This document shows positions 36,867 through 45,753 of a stretch of 64,000 nucleotides of DNA, piece by piece (the stretch's first letter is position 1; every line of letters starts with the position of its first letter). The DNA comes from Rhizobacter sp. Root1238 (GTDB taxonomy: Bacteria; Pseudomonadota; Gammaproteobacteria; Burkholderiales; Burkholderiaceae_C), in NCBI RefSeq assembly GCF_001425825.1, contig NZ_LMDM01000003.1:77956-141955 (forward strand), in the 5' to 3' direction. The notes under the pieces are model-generated. The model had not been told where the DNA came from. It made no database searches and saw only the letters and a program-made list of their open reading frames with translations. The position numbers and the translations under genes are program-made.

Positions 36867-39362
36867 TCACACCGCGGCGACCTTCGCGATGCGCACCGCG
36901 CACTTCTTGAAATCGGTCTGGAACGAGATCGGGTCGGTGGCGTCCAGCGTGACCTTGTTGATCAGCTGGCTGGCATCGAACCACGGCACGAACACCAGCC
37001 CGCGCGGCGGCTTGTTGCGCCCGCGCGTCTCGACCCGCGTGCGCATCGCGCCGCGGCGCGAGGCGACCTCGATCTCGTCGCCGCGCCGCACGCCCAGCGC
37101 CTTCGCGTCGTCCGGGTGCATGAAGCAGACGGCGTTCGGCACCGCGCGGTGCAGCTCGGGCACCCGGCGCGTCATCGAGCCCGAGTGCCAGTGCTCCAGC
37201 ACGCGGCCGGTGGACAGCCAGAACGGGAAGTCCTTGTCGGGCACCTCCGGCGGCGGCTCGTACGGCAACGCGTAGATCACCGCCTTGCCGTCCGGGTTGC
37301 CGTAGAACTGCCAGTCGCTGCCCGGCTTCACGTAGGGGTCCGAGCCTTCCTTGTAGCGCCAGCGCGTCTCCTTGCCGTCGACCACCGGCCAGCGCAGCCC
37401 GCGCACCTGGTGGTAGCGGTCGAACGGCGCCAGGTCGTGGCCGTGGCCGCGGCCGAAGGTCGCGTACTCCTCGAACAGTCCCTTCTGCGGATAGAACCCG
37501 AAGGCCTTCGCCTCGTCGTTCGCGTAGCCGGCCTCCACCTGCGAGGCCGGGAAGGCGTTGACCTGGCCGTTCTCGAACAGCACCTGGAACAAGGTCTTGC
37601 CGCGGTACTCCGGCTTCTTCGCGATCAGCTCGGCCGGCCAGACCTCCTCGATCCTGAAGCGCTTGGAGAACTCCATCAGCTGCCACAGGTCGGACTTCGC
37701 CTCGCCGGGCGCGCCGACCAGCTGGTGCCAGAAGTGCGTGCGCCGCTCGGCATTGCCGTAGGCGCCTTCCTTCTCGACCCACATCGCGGCCGGCAGGATC
37801 AGGTCGGCCGCCAGCCCGGTGACGGTCGGGTAGGCGTCGGACACCACGACGAAGTTGTCGGGGTTGCGGTAGCCCGGGTAGCCTTCCTGCGTCAGGTTGG
37901 CGCCGGCCTGCATGTTGTTGTTGACCATCACCCAGTAGGCGTTGAGCTTGCCGTCCTTGAGCATGCGGTTCTGCAGCACCGCGTGGTAGCCGGGCACGTC
38001 GGGGATGGTGCCGTCGGGCAGCTTCCAGATCTCTTCGGCGTGCGCGCGGTGCTTGGGGTTGGTGACCACCATGTCGGCCGGCAGCCGGTTCGCGAAGGTG
38101 CCGACCTCGCGCGCGGTGCCGCAGGCCGACGGCTGGCCGGTCAGCGAGAACGGGCTGTTGCCCGGCGTCGCGATCTTGCCGGTGAGCAGGTGGATGTTGT
38201 AGACCATGTTGTTCGCCCAGACCCCGCGGGTGTGCTGGTTGAAGCCCATGGTCCAGAACGACATCACCTTCACCTTCGGGTCGGCGTACAGCTCGGCCAG
38301 CGCCTGCAGGCGGTTCTTCGGGACGCCGCTCAACTTCGCGGTGTACTCGAGGTCGTAGGTGGAGACGAACTTCGCGAACTCGTCGAAGCTCATCGGCTTC
38401 GAGCCGCCGGCGGCGTTGGCGTTCTTCGCCGCCTTCTGCAGCGGGTGCTCCGGCCGCAGGCCGTAGCCGATGTCGGGGTTGCCGAGCCTGAACGTGGTGT
38501 GCTTCTCGACGAACGAGCGGTTCACCCGGCCGGTCGAGATGATGTAGTGCGCGATGTAGTTCAGGATCGCCAGGTCGGTCTGCGGCGTGAAGGTGAGGTC
38601 CAGGTCGGCCAGCTCGTACGAGCGGTGCTCGAAGGTCGACAGCACCGCCACCTTGACGTCCTTGCCGGTGAGGCGCCGGTCGGTCACGCGCGTCCACAGG
38701 ATCGGGTGCATCTCGGCCATGTTCGAGCCCCACAGCACGAACGCGTCGGCGGCCTCGATGTCGTCGTAGCAGCCCATCGGCTCGTCGGCGCCGAAGGTGC
38801 GCATGAAGCCGACGGCCGCCGAGGCCATGCAGTGGCGGGCGTTCGGGTCGAGGTTGTTCGAGCGGAAGCCGGCCTTCATCAGCTTCAGCGCGGCATAGCC
38901 TTCCCACACCGTCCATTGCCCGGAGCCGAACATGCCGACCGCGGTCGGCCCCTTCTCCTTCAGCACCCGCTTGAACTGCCGCGCCATCTCGTCGAAAGCC
39001 TGGTCCCAGGAGACGTGCTGGAACTCGCCGTCCTTCGCGTACTTGCCGTCCTTCATGCGCATCAGCGGGCGCGTCAGCCGGTCCTCGCCGTACATGATCT
39101 TCGACAGGAAGTAGCCCTTGACGCAGTTCAGGCCCTTGTTGACCTCGGCCTCGAGGTCGCCGTGCGTCGCGACGACGCGGTTGTCCTTGACCGCGACGGT
39201 GACGCCGCAGCCGGTGCCGCAGAAGCGGCACGGGGCCTTGGACCACTTCAGCTCGGCGTTGTCGGTCGGGGTGGCCGCCAGGCCGGGCAATGGCAGGCCG
39301 GCGACCGCACCGGCGCTAGCCGCCGCCGTCTGCCGGATGAAGTCCCTGCGGGCGATCGGCAT
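36867..39362 (-). CDS. napA: Periplasmic nitrate reductase catalytic subunit NapA
   Basis: An 831-residue molybdopterin enzyme that reduces nitrate to nitrite in the periplasm. A Tat signal ([19 protein letters not shown]) precedes the [4Fe-4S] cysteines Cys45, Cys48, Cys52 and Cys80 and the likely molybdenum ligand Cys178 in [10 protein letters not shown]. The molybdopterin domains extend to the C-terminus with [19 protein letters not shown]. Length is normal. The ATG at 39362 has gaggagatttccg before it and overlaps the end of napD by 47 nt. Confidence 0.97.
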   Translation of the reverse strand: MPIARRDFIRQTAAASAGAVAGLPLPGLAATPTDNAELKWSKAPCRFCGTGCGVTVAVKDNRVVATHGDLEAEVNKGLNCVKGYFLSKIMYGEDRLTRPLMRMKDGKYAKDGEFQHVSWDQAFDEMARQFKRVLKEKGPTAVGMFGSGQWTVWEGYAALKLMKAGFRSNNLDPNARHCMASAAVGFMRTFGADEPMGCYDDIEAADAFVLWGSNMAEMHPILWTRVTDRRLTGKDVKVAVLSTFEHRSYELADLDLTFTPQTDLAILNYIAHYIISTGRVNRSFVEKHTTFRLGNPDIGYGLRPEHPLQKAAKNANAAGGSKPMSFDEFAKFVSTYDLEYTAKLSGVPKNRLQALAELYADPKVKVMSFWTMGFNQHTRGVWANNMVYNIHLLTGKIATPGNSPFSLTGQPSACGTAREVGTFANRLPADMVVTNPKHRAHAEEIWKLPDGTIPDVPGYHAVLQNRMLKDGKLNAYWVMVNNNMQAGANLTQEGYPGYRNPDNFVVVSDAYPTVTGLAADLILPAAMWVEKEGAYGNAERRTHFWHQLVGAPGEAKSDLWQLMEFSKRFRIEEVWPAELIAKKPEYRGKTLFQVLFENGQVNAFPASQVEAGYANDEAKAFGFYPQKGLFEEYATFGRGHGHDLAPFDRYHQVRGLRWPVVDGKETRWRYKEGSDPYVKPGSDWQFYGNPDGKAVIYALPYEPPPEVPDKDFPFWLSTGRVLEHWHSGSMTRRVPELHRAVPNAVCFMHPDDAKALGVRRGDEIEVASRRGAMRTRVETRGRNKPPRGLVFVPWFDASQLINKVTLDATDPISFQTDFKKCAVRIAKVAAV

Positions 39363-39633
39363 CGGAAATCTCCTCGTTCATGGAATCCAGGGTGTCGGCA
39401 TGCTGGTAGACCAGCGCTGCCGACAGGACGCCGTCGGTGCGCTGGATCTGCTGCACCAGCGCGACCATCTGCGCGGCGCCGTCGGCTTCCAGCGTGACGA
39501 CCAGCTTGCCGTTGGCGCCCACTGCATGGACGACGGCCTGCGGCAGGGTCGACAGCGTCGCCGCCAGCGCGGCGGCGCGAGCCGGCGTCGAATGGACGAC
39601 CAGGCTCGCGATGTGAAGCTCGGGGGGGTGCAC
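39316..39633 (-). CDS. napD: NapD chaperone for NapA
   Basis: A 105-residue NapD, a small cytoplasmic protein that binds the NapA twin-arginine signal during maturation. The ferredoxin-like fold segments are [38 protein letters not shown] and [17 protein letters not shown]. No ATG is available; the GTG at 39633 is two nt beyond the napE stop and follows gggag. Its last 15 codons overlap napA in another frame, an overlap longer than usual. Confidence 0.88.
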   Translation of the reverse strand: MHPPELHIASLVVHSTPARAAALAATLSTLPQAVVHAVGANGKLVVTLEADGAAQMVALVQQIQRTDGVLSAALVYQHADTLDSMNEEISDADRPQGLHPADGGG

Positions 39634-39635
39634 GC

Positions 39636-39794
39636 TCAACTCCCGGGCGGGCCGGCGAAGAGCTGGTAGATCCACACGAGGAAGCCGTAGCCGCCGACGA
39701 CGCCGACCGCCAGCACCGGTGCGATCACCGCCAGCGACACGAGCAGCACGGTGCGCTCCTGCCGCTTCGTCGGGACGTCGGAAGCCTTGTTCAT
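39636..39794 (-). CDS. napE: NapE small membrane protein
   Basis: A 52-residue single-span protein, MNKASDVPTKRQERTVLLVS followed by a hydrophobic helix and GFLVWIYQLFAGPPGS, the usual NapE form. Its function is unknown; it often starts nap operons. The ATG at 39794 follows agggagaacacc; an in-frame upstream extension is unlikely. It is the first gene of napEDABC; no napF, napG or napH is present next to it. Confidence 0.88.
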   Translation of the reverse strand: MNKASDVPTKRQERTVLLVSLAVIAPVLAVGVVGGYGFLVWIYQLFAGPPGS

Positions 39795-39919
39795 GGTGTT
39801 CTCCCTCGTCCGGCCGGCGCCTGCCGGGCCGCCCGCGTGAACGGCTGCGGGTGTACTCCCGCCGATCGGGCTTGTCAATTTCATCCGCACGAGGATAGGC
39901 AGGAACACCGATGCGCCGT

Positions 39920-39933
39920 TTGACGAATGTCAA
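39920..39933. promoter_or_regulatory. FNR box 1 of three between napE and the hemerythrin gene
   Basis: TTGACGAATGTCAA matches all ten consensus positions. It is the nearest of three boxes to napE (centre about 132 nt upstream of its start) and the likeliest to serve the nap operon. Confidence 0.65.
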
Positions 39934-39952
39934 AGGAACACCGATCCGCCGC

Positions 39953-39966
39953 TTGATGAAAGTCAA
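39953..39966. promoter_or_regulatory. FNR box 2 of three between napE and the hemerythrin gene
   Basis: TTGATGAAAGTCAA matches all ten consensus positions. It is 33 bp centre-to-centre from box 1. It could act on either divergent unit. Confidence 0.65.
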
Positions 39967-40001
39967 GCTTTCCCGCCACGCCCACGTGCCGCATCGCGGC
40001 G

Positions 40002-40015
40002 TTGACGCGCATCAA
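40002..40015. promoter_or_regulatory. FNR box 3 of three between napE and the hemerythrin gene
   Basis: TTGACGCGCATCAA matches all ten consensus positions. Its centre is about 64 nt upstream of the hemerythrin gene start, a suitable distance for activating that gene. Confidence 0.65.
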
Positions 40016-40072
40016 GGCACGTCGGCCGGCGCGGCGCGAAGCTGGAGGCCTTACGTCGGCCGGGACCCTGCC

Positions 40073-40714
40073 ATGCAACACGCTGCCGTGCGCGTCATCC
40101 TCGAAGAGCACAGCGCCATGTCGGCGATGCTGCGCTCGATCAGCCTGCTGCTGGCCGACCACCGGCGCCGCGGCAGCCTGCCGGACTTCGGCGTGCTGCG
40201 CGCGATGCTGTTCTACGTCGACGAGTTCCCCGAGCGCCTGCACCATGCGAAGGAGAGCGAACTGCTGTTCCCGCTGCTGCGGCAGCGCACGACCGAAGGC
40301 GACGCGGTGCTGGACCGGCTCGACCGCGAGCACGCCGACGGCGAGCGCGCGATCCGCGTGCTGGAGCACGAACTGCTCGGCTTCGAGATGATGGCCGACA
40401 CCGTCCAGTTGAGCGTGCGCCGCGATCGCTTCGAGCAGGCCATGCTGCGCTACATCGACTTCTACCTGGCGCACATCCGGGCCGAGGAGGCCGAGGTGCT
40501 GCCGCTCGCCGAGCGCGTGCTGACGGCCGATGACTGGGCCGCGCTGGACAGCGCGTTCTGCGCCAACCGCGACCCGCTGACCGGCCATCAACCGGATGAC
40601 CACTACCGCCATGTCTTCAAGAAGATCCTGTGGGCCCTGCCGCCGCCGCTGGGCATCGGGCCGGCCATCTGCGACAACCACGGCCACGGCCACCGGCCGC
40701 CCGGCGGGCGCTGA
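40073..40714 (+). CDS. Hemerythrin HHE-domain protein
   Basis: A 213-residue helical protein with a hemerythrin-like di-iron site: VRVILEEHSAMSAMLRSI, DEFPERLHHAKESELLFPLL, LDREHADGERAIRVLEHELL and YIDFYLAHIRAEEAEVLPL. Such proteins bind O2 or NO or repair iron centres (YtfE-like). The C-terminus ends in a His-rich segment, CDNHGHGHRPPGGR. The start at 40073 (MQHAAVRVI) is chosen because the upstream in-frame codons cover the FNR boxes. A lipoprotein protease gene starts 5 nt after its stop. Confidence 0.88.
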   Translation: MQHAAVRVILEEHSAMSAMLRSISLLLADHRRRGSLPDFGVLRAMLFYVDEFPERLHHAKESELLFPLLRQRTTEGDAVLDRLDREHADGERAIRVLEHELLGFEMMADTVQLSVRRDRFEQAMLRYIDFYLAHIRAEEAEVLPLAERVLTADDWAALDSAFCANRDPLTGHQPDDHYRHVFKKILWALPPPLGIGPAICDNHGHGHRPPGGR

Positions 40715-40718
40715 CGGG

Positions 40719-41753
40719 GTGCGGCGCCTGCTCGGCACGCTGCTGCTGGCCGCCGGGCTGGCCGGCTGCGCCGCGCCGTGGCCGTCGCCCGCGCCGGCCG
40801 CGGGCTTCGCGGCGGCGGTGAGCCGCGGCGGCGCGTTCGCGGTCGGCGTCTACGGCATCGGCGCGGACGATGCGGCGGACGCCGACGAGGCCTCGCTGCC
40901 GCGCGGCGACGAACTCGCGCCGTGGAGCACCGCCGAGCTGCCGGCGCGCATCGGCGCCGGTTTCTTCATCGACGAGGGCGGGGCGGTCGTGACCGCCGCG
41001 CACGTGGTGGCCGGTGCCGGCCAGGTGCTGGTGAAGCTGCCCGACCAGCGCGTCAGCGCGGCGCGCGTGCGGGCGATGGACCGCGACATGGACATTGCGC
41101 TGCTCGAGCTGGCTGCGGCGCCTTCCGTGGCACCGGTGTTCGCGCGCTCGGCCGCGCTGCGCGCCGGCGACTGGGTGCTCGCCATCGGCGAGCCGTACGG
41201 CCTGAACCGGTCGGTGGTGGCGGGCATCGTCGGCGGCCGTGCGCGGCATTTCGCGGAGGACGGCGAGGTGCTGTTCATCCAGAGCGACCTGACGCTGAAC
41301 CCCGGCAACTCCGGCGGGCCGCTGCTGGATGCCCGCGGCGCGATCGTCGGCATGAGCCTGCGCACGGTGGTCGGCCCGTACGGCACCTCGGGCGTCAGCC
41401 TGTTCATGCCGATCGAGGTGGTGCAGCAGGTGGTGGCCGAACTGCGCAGCGACGGTGCCGCGCCCCGGCCGCGGCTGGGCGCCGGCTTCGAGGACGTGTC
41501 GCCGCTCGCGGCCTGGCACGCCGGCCGGCCGGATGCGCGGGGGGCCTTCGTCAACGCGGTGGCGCGCGGCAGCGTCGCGGCGTCGCTCGGCCTGCGCGTC
41601 GGCGACATCGTGGTCGGCATGAACGGCCGGGCCCTCGGCGACAGCGGCGACTTCGTGCGCGCGCTGCTGTCGTGGCGCACGCTGGCGGGCACGCGGCTGA
41701 CGGTGTTCCGCGCCGGCGGCTACCTGGAGCTGCGCAGCGCGGCACCGCGCTGA
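40719..41753 (+). CDS. HtrA/DegP-like trypsin-family lipoprotein protease with PDZ domain
   Basis: A 344-residue exported serine protease. The N-terminus VRRLLGTLLLAAGLAGCAA is a lipoprotein signal with lipobox Cys17. The catalytic triad is His95 (TAAHVVAG), Asp125 (DRDMDIALLE) and Ser198 (NPGNSGGPLL), and a single C-terminal PDZ domain follows (about 250-340, SLGLRVGDIVVGMNGRAL). It should act in the periplasm from a membrane anchor. The GTG at 40719 starts 5 nt after the hemerythrin stop, so the two are probably one transcript, with three FNR boxes upstream. Confidence 0.85.
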   Translation: MRRLLGTLLLAAGLAGCAAPWPSPAPAAGFAAAVSRGGAFAVGVYGIGADDAADADEASLPRGDELAPWSTAELPARIGAGFFIDEGGAVVTAAHVVAGAGQVLVKLPDQRVSAARVRAMDRDMDIALLELAAAPSVAPVFARSAALRAGDWVLAIGEPYGLNRSVVAGIVGGRARHFAEDGEVLFIQSDLTLNPGNSGGPLLDARGAIVGMSLRTVVGPYGTSGVSLFMPIEVVQQVVAELRSDGAAPRPRLGAGFEDVSPLAAWHAGRPDARGAFVNAVARGSVAASLGLRVGDIVVGMNGRALGDSGDFVRALLSWRTLAGTRLTVFRAGGYLELRSAAPR

Positions 41754-41863
41754 GGCCGTGCGGTTCCGCAGGCGGGCAGGGGGCTCGGCCACGACTCCGC
41801 CGCGTATAGTGCTGCGGGCGGCTGGGAGGGCAGGCCGCCGACCGCGCAGCAAAGGGGCATTTC

Positions 41864-42622
41864 GTGACATCGCAGGGGGTTCCGCAGCACATCGCCGTGC
41901 TGGACGACGAGGTGGACATCACCCAGTTGCTCGCCAACTACCTCGGCGGCCAGGGTTTCCGCGTCTCGCAGGTCCACCAGGGCCGGGCGCTCGATGCCCT
42001 GATGTCGCTCGATCCGCCGTCGCTGGTGCTGCTGGACCTCGGACTGCCGGGCGAGGACGGTTTCGCGATCGCGCGCCGGCTGCGCGAGCACCACCAGTGC
42101 GGGCTGATCATCATCACCGGCCGCGGCGATGCGGTCGACAAGGTCGTCGGGCTGGAGATCGGCGCCGACGACTACGTGACCAAGCCGTTCGACCTGCGCG
42201 AGCTGCTCGCGCGGATCAAGTCGGTGCTGCGGCGCGTCGCCGCCCCGGCGGTCGCCGCCGTCGCCGCGCCGGCCGCGGCGCCCGCGGCCGCGCGAGGGCC
42301 GGCCGAGCGCCTGCGTTTCCTCGACTGGGAGCTCGACCTCGCCGCGCGCCGGCTGGCCAACCGCGCCGGCGTCGAGGTGGCGCTGACCAGCGGCGAGTTC
42401 GACCTGCTGAGCGTGTTCGTGCGCCACCCGGGCCGCGTGCTGTCGCGCGACTTCCTGCTCGAAAGCACGCGCGGGCGCGAGGCGGCGCCGTTCGACCGCA
42501 CGATCGACGTGCAGGTCGGGCGCCTGCGCAAGAAGCTCGAAGCCGATCCCGAAAGCCCGCAGCTGATCAAGTCGGTGCGCAGCGCCGGCTACATGCTCGC
42601 GGTGCCGGTGGTGGGCGCCTGA
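41864..42622 (+). CDS. OmpR-family response regulator
   Basis: A 252-residue regulator: receiver domain (AVLDDEVDIT, phosphoacceptor Asp58 in LVLLDLGLPGEDG, TKPFDLRELL), an alanine/proline-rich linker of about 20 residues, and a winged-helix DNA-binding domain ending LIKSVRSAGYMLAVP. The GTG at 41864 has aaagggg upstream. A histidine kinase gene starts 17 nt later, so they likely form a pair. The signal and targets are unknown. Confidence 0.92.
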   Translation: MTSQGVPQHIAVLDDEVDITQLLANYLGGQGFRVSQVHQGRALDALMSLDPPSLVLLDLGLPGEDGFAIARRLREHHQCGLIIITGRGDAVDKVVGLEIGADDYVTKPFDLRELLARIKSVLRRVAAPAVAAVAAPAAAPAAARGPAERLRFLDWELDLAARRLANRAGVEVALTSGEFDLLSVFVRHPGRVLSRDFLLESTRGREAAPFDRTIDVQVGRLRKKLEADPESPQLIKSVRSAGYMLAVPVVGA

Positions 42623-42638
42623 ACGACGGAGCCTTGTC

Positions 42639-44744
42639 ATGCCACCGCACCGCCCGCCGCCGACGCCCGAAGAAGGGCGCCTGTTCCGGTCGCTGTTCTC
42701 CGCCTATCCCGATGCGCTGCTGCTGGTCGATGCGCAGGGTCTGATCGTGCGGGCCAACCCGGCGGCAGCCGCGCTGCTCGGCTACCAGGTGGAAGAACTC
42801 GTCGGCCTGCCGGTCGATGCGCTGGTGCCCGACAGCATCCGCCCGCGCCATGCGGCCTACCGCGGCGCCTACGGCATGAGCCCGAAGCCGCGCCCGATGG
42901 GCACGCAGCTGGAGCTGACCGCGCGGCGCAAGGACGGCAGCGAGGTGATCGTCGAGATCGCGCTGAGCCCGGTGCAGGACGACGGCCTGCCGTTCGTCGT
43001 CGCGGCGATCCGCGGCATCGCTGCGTACCCGCGGGTGCAGCAGGCGCTGCAGCAGGCCCGCTACAGCGAGCACGTCGCCAAGCTCGCGCGGCTGGCCGTC
43101 GACACCCGCGACCCGCAGGCGCTGCTGCGCCAGGTGCCGCAGATCGCCGCCGAGGGGCTGCAGGTCGAGACGGCAGTGGTCTACCTGCTGGAGCCGGACC
43201 GCATCGAATTCCGGCTCGCGGCCGGCGTCGGGCTGGGCGGCGACGAGGTCGAGGGGCGCCGCGTGCCGAACCGGCCCGACACGCCGCCGGGCTTCGTGCT
43301 CTGCGAGGGCCGGCCGGTGGTGGTCTCCAACTATGCGCGCGAGACGCGCTTCAAGGTGCCGCCGGACTTCCTGGCGAGCGGGCTGGTCAGCGGGCTGGGC
43401 GTGCCGCTGTCCGAACGCGGCAGCATCGTCGGCGTGCTCGCGGTGCGCAGCCGCGAGGCGCGCCGTTTCGGCGACGACGAGCTGCGCTTCCTCGATTCGC
43501 TGTCCAGCCTGCTGGCCGCCAGCCTGCAGCGCGTGCAGACCGAGGACCAGCTGAACCATGCCCAGCGCATGGAAAGCGTCGGCCAGCTGACCGGCGGCAT
43601 CGCGCACGACTTCAACAACCTGCTGACCGTGATCCAGGGCAACCTGCAGGTGCTCGAGTACGAGCCGCAGGTCGCCGACGAGCCGCGGCTGCAGCAGATG
43701 CTGGGGGCCGCCACGCGGGCCGCGAAGCGCGGCGCCGAACTCACCGGCAAGCTGCTCGCGTTCTCGCGCCGCCAGCGCCTGGTGCCCACGCGCGTGGAGC
43801 CGGCGCTGCTGCTGCACTCGCTGGCCGACATGCTGCACCGCACGCTCGACGAGCGGGTGCAGATCGTCGTCGACGCGCCCGACGGCTGCCCCGGCTGCCG
43901 CGCCGACCCCGGCCAGCTCGAATCGGCCTTGCTCAACATCGCGATCAATGCACGCGATGCGATGCCCGACGGGGGCACGCTGTCGTTCGCCTGCCGTCCC
44001 TGCCGGCGCGTGCCGGCGCCGCTGGTGGCCGAGCTGGGCGAGGCGGCGCGGCGCGACGACGGCTTCGTCGAGATCAGCGTCTCGGACACCGGGCACGGCA
44101 TGTCCGAGGCGGTGCGCGACCGCGCCTTCGAGCCGTTCTTCACGACCAAGGAGGCCGGCCGCGGCACCGGGCTCGGACTGAGCACGGTGTACGGCTTCGC
44201 CAGGCAGTCGAACGGCGCGGTGGCGCTCGATTCGGCGCCGGGCGCCGGCACGCGGGTCACGCTGTACCTGCCGCGCTTCGACCTGCCGAGCCTCGCCGAG
44301 GCGCGGGGCGAGGCGCCGGCCGCGTTGCCGCCCGGCCTGCGCGTGATGGTGGTGGAAGACGATCCGGAGGTGCTGGCGGTGTGCCGCAACTTCCTGCTCG
44401 CGCTGAAGTGCGAGGTGACGGCCCACGCGAGCGCCGAGCCGGCGCTCGCCGCGCTGGAGCAGGCGCAGCCGATCGACCTGCTGCTCAGCGACGTGATCCT
44501 CGGCGCCGGCCTGCGCGGCACCGACCTCGCGCGCCGGGCGACCGTGCTGCGGCCGGCGCTGGCAGTGCTGCTGATGTCGGGCTATTCGTCCGAGGCGATG
44601 GTCGGCGACGGCCTCGGCCTGCCGTGGGAGCTGCTGCGCAAGCCCTACTCGCGCGAGGAGCTGTCCGACGCGATGGTGCGTGCGTTGGTCCGGGCCGCGG
44701 TCACTGCAGCACCCGCGACGCCGGCGTCATCGCCGCCTGGATGA
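42639..44744 (+). CDS. Hybrid sensor histidine kinase (PAS-GAF-HisKA-HATPase-REC)
   Basis: A 701-residue soluble-looking kinase without obvious membrane spans. A PAS domain (about 15-125) and a GAF domain (about 150-300) precede the HisKA box with His323 in GGIAHDFNNLLTVIQ, an HATPase domain (SDTGHGMSEAV, GRGTGLGLSTVYGFARQS) and a C-terminal receiver (MVVEDDPEVL, LLLSDVILGAG). The cytosolic PAS and GAF could sense redox, oxygen or a small ligand; this is not decidable here. Its last 44 nt overlap the convergent Crp/Fnr gene. Confidence 0.93.
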   Translation: MPPHRPPPTPEEGRLFRSLFSAYPDALLLVDAQGLIVRANPAAAALLGYQVEELVGLPVDALVPDSIRPRHAAYRGAYGMSPKPRPMGTQLELTARRKDGSEVIVEIALSPVQDDGLPFVVAAIRGIAAYPRVQQALQQARYSEHVAKLARLAVDTRDPQALLRQVPQIAAEGLQVETAVVYLLEPDRIEFRLAAGVGLGGDEVEGRRVPNRPDTPPGFVLCEGRPVVVSNYARETRFKVPPDFLASGLVSGLGVPLSERGSIVGVLAVRSREARRFGDDELRFLDSLSSLLAASLQRVQTEDQLNHAQRMESVGQLTGGIAHDFNNLLTVIQGNLQVLEYEPQVADEPRLQQMLGAATRAAKRGAELTGKLLAFSRRQRLVPTRVEPALLLHSLADMLHRTLDERVQIVVDAPDGCPGCRADPGQLESALLNIAINARDAMPDGGTLSFACRPCRRVPAPLVAELGEAARRDDGFVEISVSDTGHGMSEAVRDRAFEPFFTTKEAGRGTGLGLSTVYGFARQSNGAVALDSAPGAGTRVTLYLPRFDLPSLAEARGEAPAALPPGLRVMVVEDDPEVLAVCRNFLLALKCEVTAHASAEPALAALEQAQPIDLLLSDVILGAGLRGTDLARRATVLRPALAVLLMSGYSSEAMVGDGLGLPWELLRKPYSREELSDAMVRALVRAAVTAAPATPASSPPG

Positions 44745-45498
44745 ACGACGCGAGCGCCTCGGTGCTCGCGATGCACAGGTCGCGCCGGCCCTTCTCGGTG
44801 AAGCGGATCACGTTGCTGCGCGCCATGCGCGACAGCGCGCGGCTGACGCTCTCGAGCGTCATGCCGAGGTAGTTGCCGATCTCGGCACGCGTCATGCGCA
44901 GCGTGATCTGGTCGGCGCGCAGGCCGCGCTGCGACAGCGACTCGGCCCAGTAGCGCAGGAAGTCGGCGACGCGCGCATCGGCCGGCAGCGTGCCCAGCGA
45001 CAGCAGCGAGTCGCGGTCGCGCGAGATCTCGCGGCTCATCGCGGCGTGCAGCAGGCCGAGCAGCGCCGGCTGGCGGGCCGCGGCGAGCAGCAGCGTGTCG
45101 TAGCGCACCGACCAGACCTCGCCGGTGTCCATCGCGATCGCATCGCAGCCGTACTGGCCGTGCGCGATGCCGTCGAAGCCCATCCAGTCGCCCTTGAAGT
45201 GCAGGCCGACGACCTGCTCGCGACCGTCGGCCGCGACGTTCAGCGTCTTGAAGAAGCCGGAATTGATGATGTAGAGGCACTGGAACCCCTGACCGCCCTG
45301 GAACACCGTGTCGCCGGCATGCACGATGCGGCGTTGCACCTCGACCGAGTCGGCCAGCAGCTTCAGCGATTCGTTGACCCGGGCGCACACCGTGCCGGCA
45401 TCGGGGCGGGCCATGCTGCGCGAGGGCGCCGGCAGGGCGGACGTCGTCGGCATCGGCGGGCGGCTGGCGGACTCGGCGTGCAGCGTGGCGGTGTGCAT
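44701..45498 (-). CDS. Crp/Fnr family regulator without the FNR cysteine cluster
   Basis: A 265-residue Crp/Fnr protein. The cNMP-like fold (GQGFQCLYIINSGFFKTLNV, GDWMGFDGIAHGQYGCDAIA) and HTH (TRAEIGNYLGMTLESVSRAL) are clear. The recognition helix keeps E-x-x-S-R, so TTGAT-type sites are expected. Unlike the other two FNR proteins here it lacks CX2CX5C; it has a single N-terminal Cys and one at YGCDA. It could be a Dnr/NnrR-like or FixK-like regulator; this is inference. It diverges from arcD over a 255-nt gap holding a perfect FNR box. Confidence 0.88.
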   Translation of the reverse strand: MHTATLHAESASRPPMPTTSALPAPSRSMARPDAGTVCARVNESLKLLADSVEVQRRIVHAGDTVFQGGQGFQCLYIINSGFFKTLNVAADGREQVVGLHFKGDWMGFDGIAHGQYGCDAIAMDTGEVWSVRYDTLLLAAARQPALLGLLHAAMSREISRDRDSLLSLGTLPADARVADFLRYWAESLSQRGLRADQITLRMTRAEIGNYLGMTLESVSRALSRMARSNVIRFTEKGRRDLCIASTEALASFIQAAMTPASRVLQ

Positions 45499-45673
45499 GG
45501 AAGGTTCCTGGCTTGTTTCGTGGAATGAGCGAGAGCTTAGGAATCGCCTGTCAATGCAGCGCGACCGGGCGGGATCGCTGGGTATCGCTGGGTAACAGCG
45601 CGTGAACCGTTTGTGTCCGCTCGGTATCAGGCGCGCTGGCGATGCGCGGCACGGCGCCTGACGCGTCGATGGC

Positions 45674-45687
45674 TTGACGGGCATCAA
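45674..45687. promoter_or_regulatory. FNR box upstream of arcD
   Basis: TTGACGGGCATCAA matches all ten consensus positions. Its centre is about 73 nt before the arcD start and about 180 nt from the divergent Crp/Fnr gene. Anaerobic activation of arginine deiminase operons by ANR/FNR is well established in pseudomonads. Confidence 0.7.
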
Positions 45688-45753
45688 GGCCGGCGCGGCC
45701 GTCCCCACTAGGCTGACTGCCTGCCCGATCGAGGGCTTTTGCAGGAGGTCGCC

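Noticed and set aside
36669-39497. A 942-codon open frame on the plus strand opposite napA
   Set aside because: It is antisense to napA and napB, has the His/Val/Arg-rich composition of shadow frames in GC-rich DNA, and shows no family motif.
45581-45600. Short direct repeats (tcgctgggta) before arcD
   Set aside because: Only two adjacent partial copies; no link to a known operator or mobile element.
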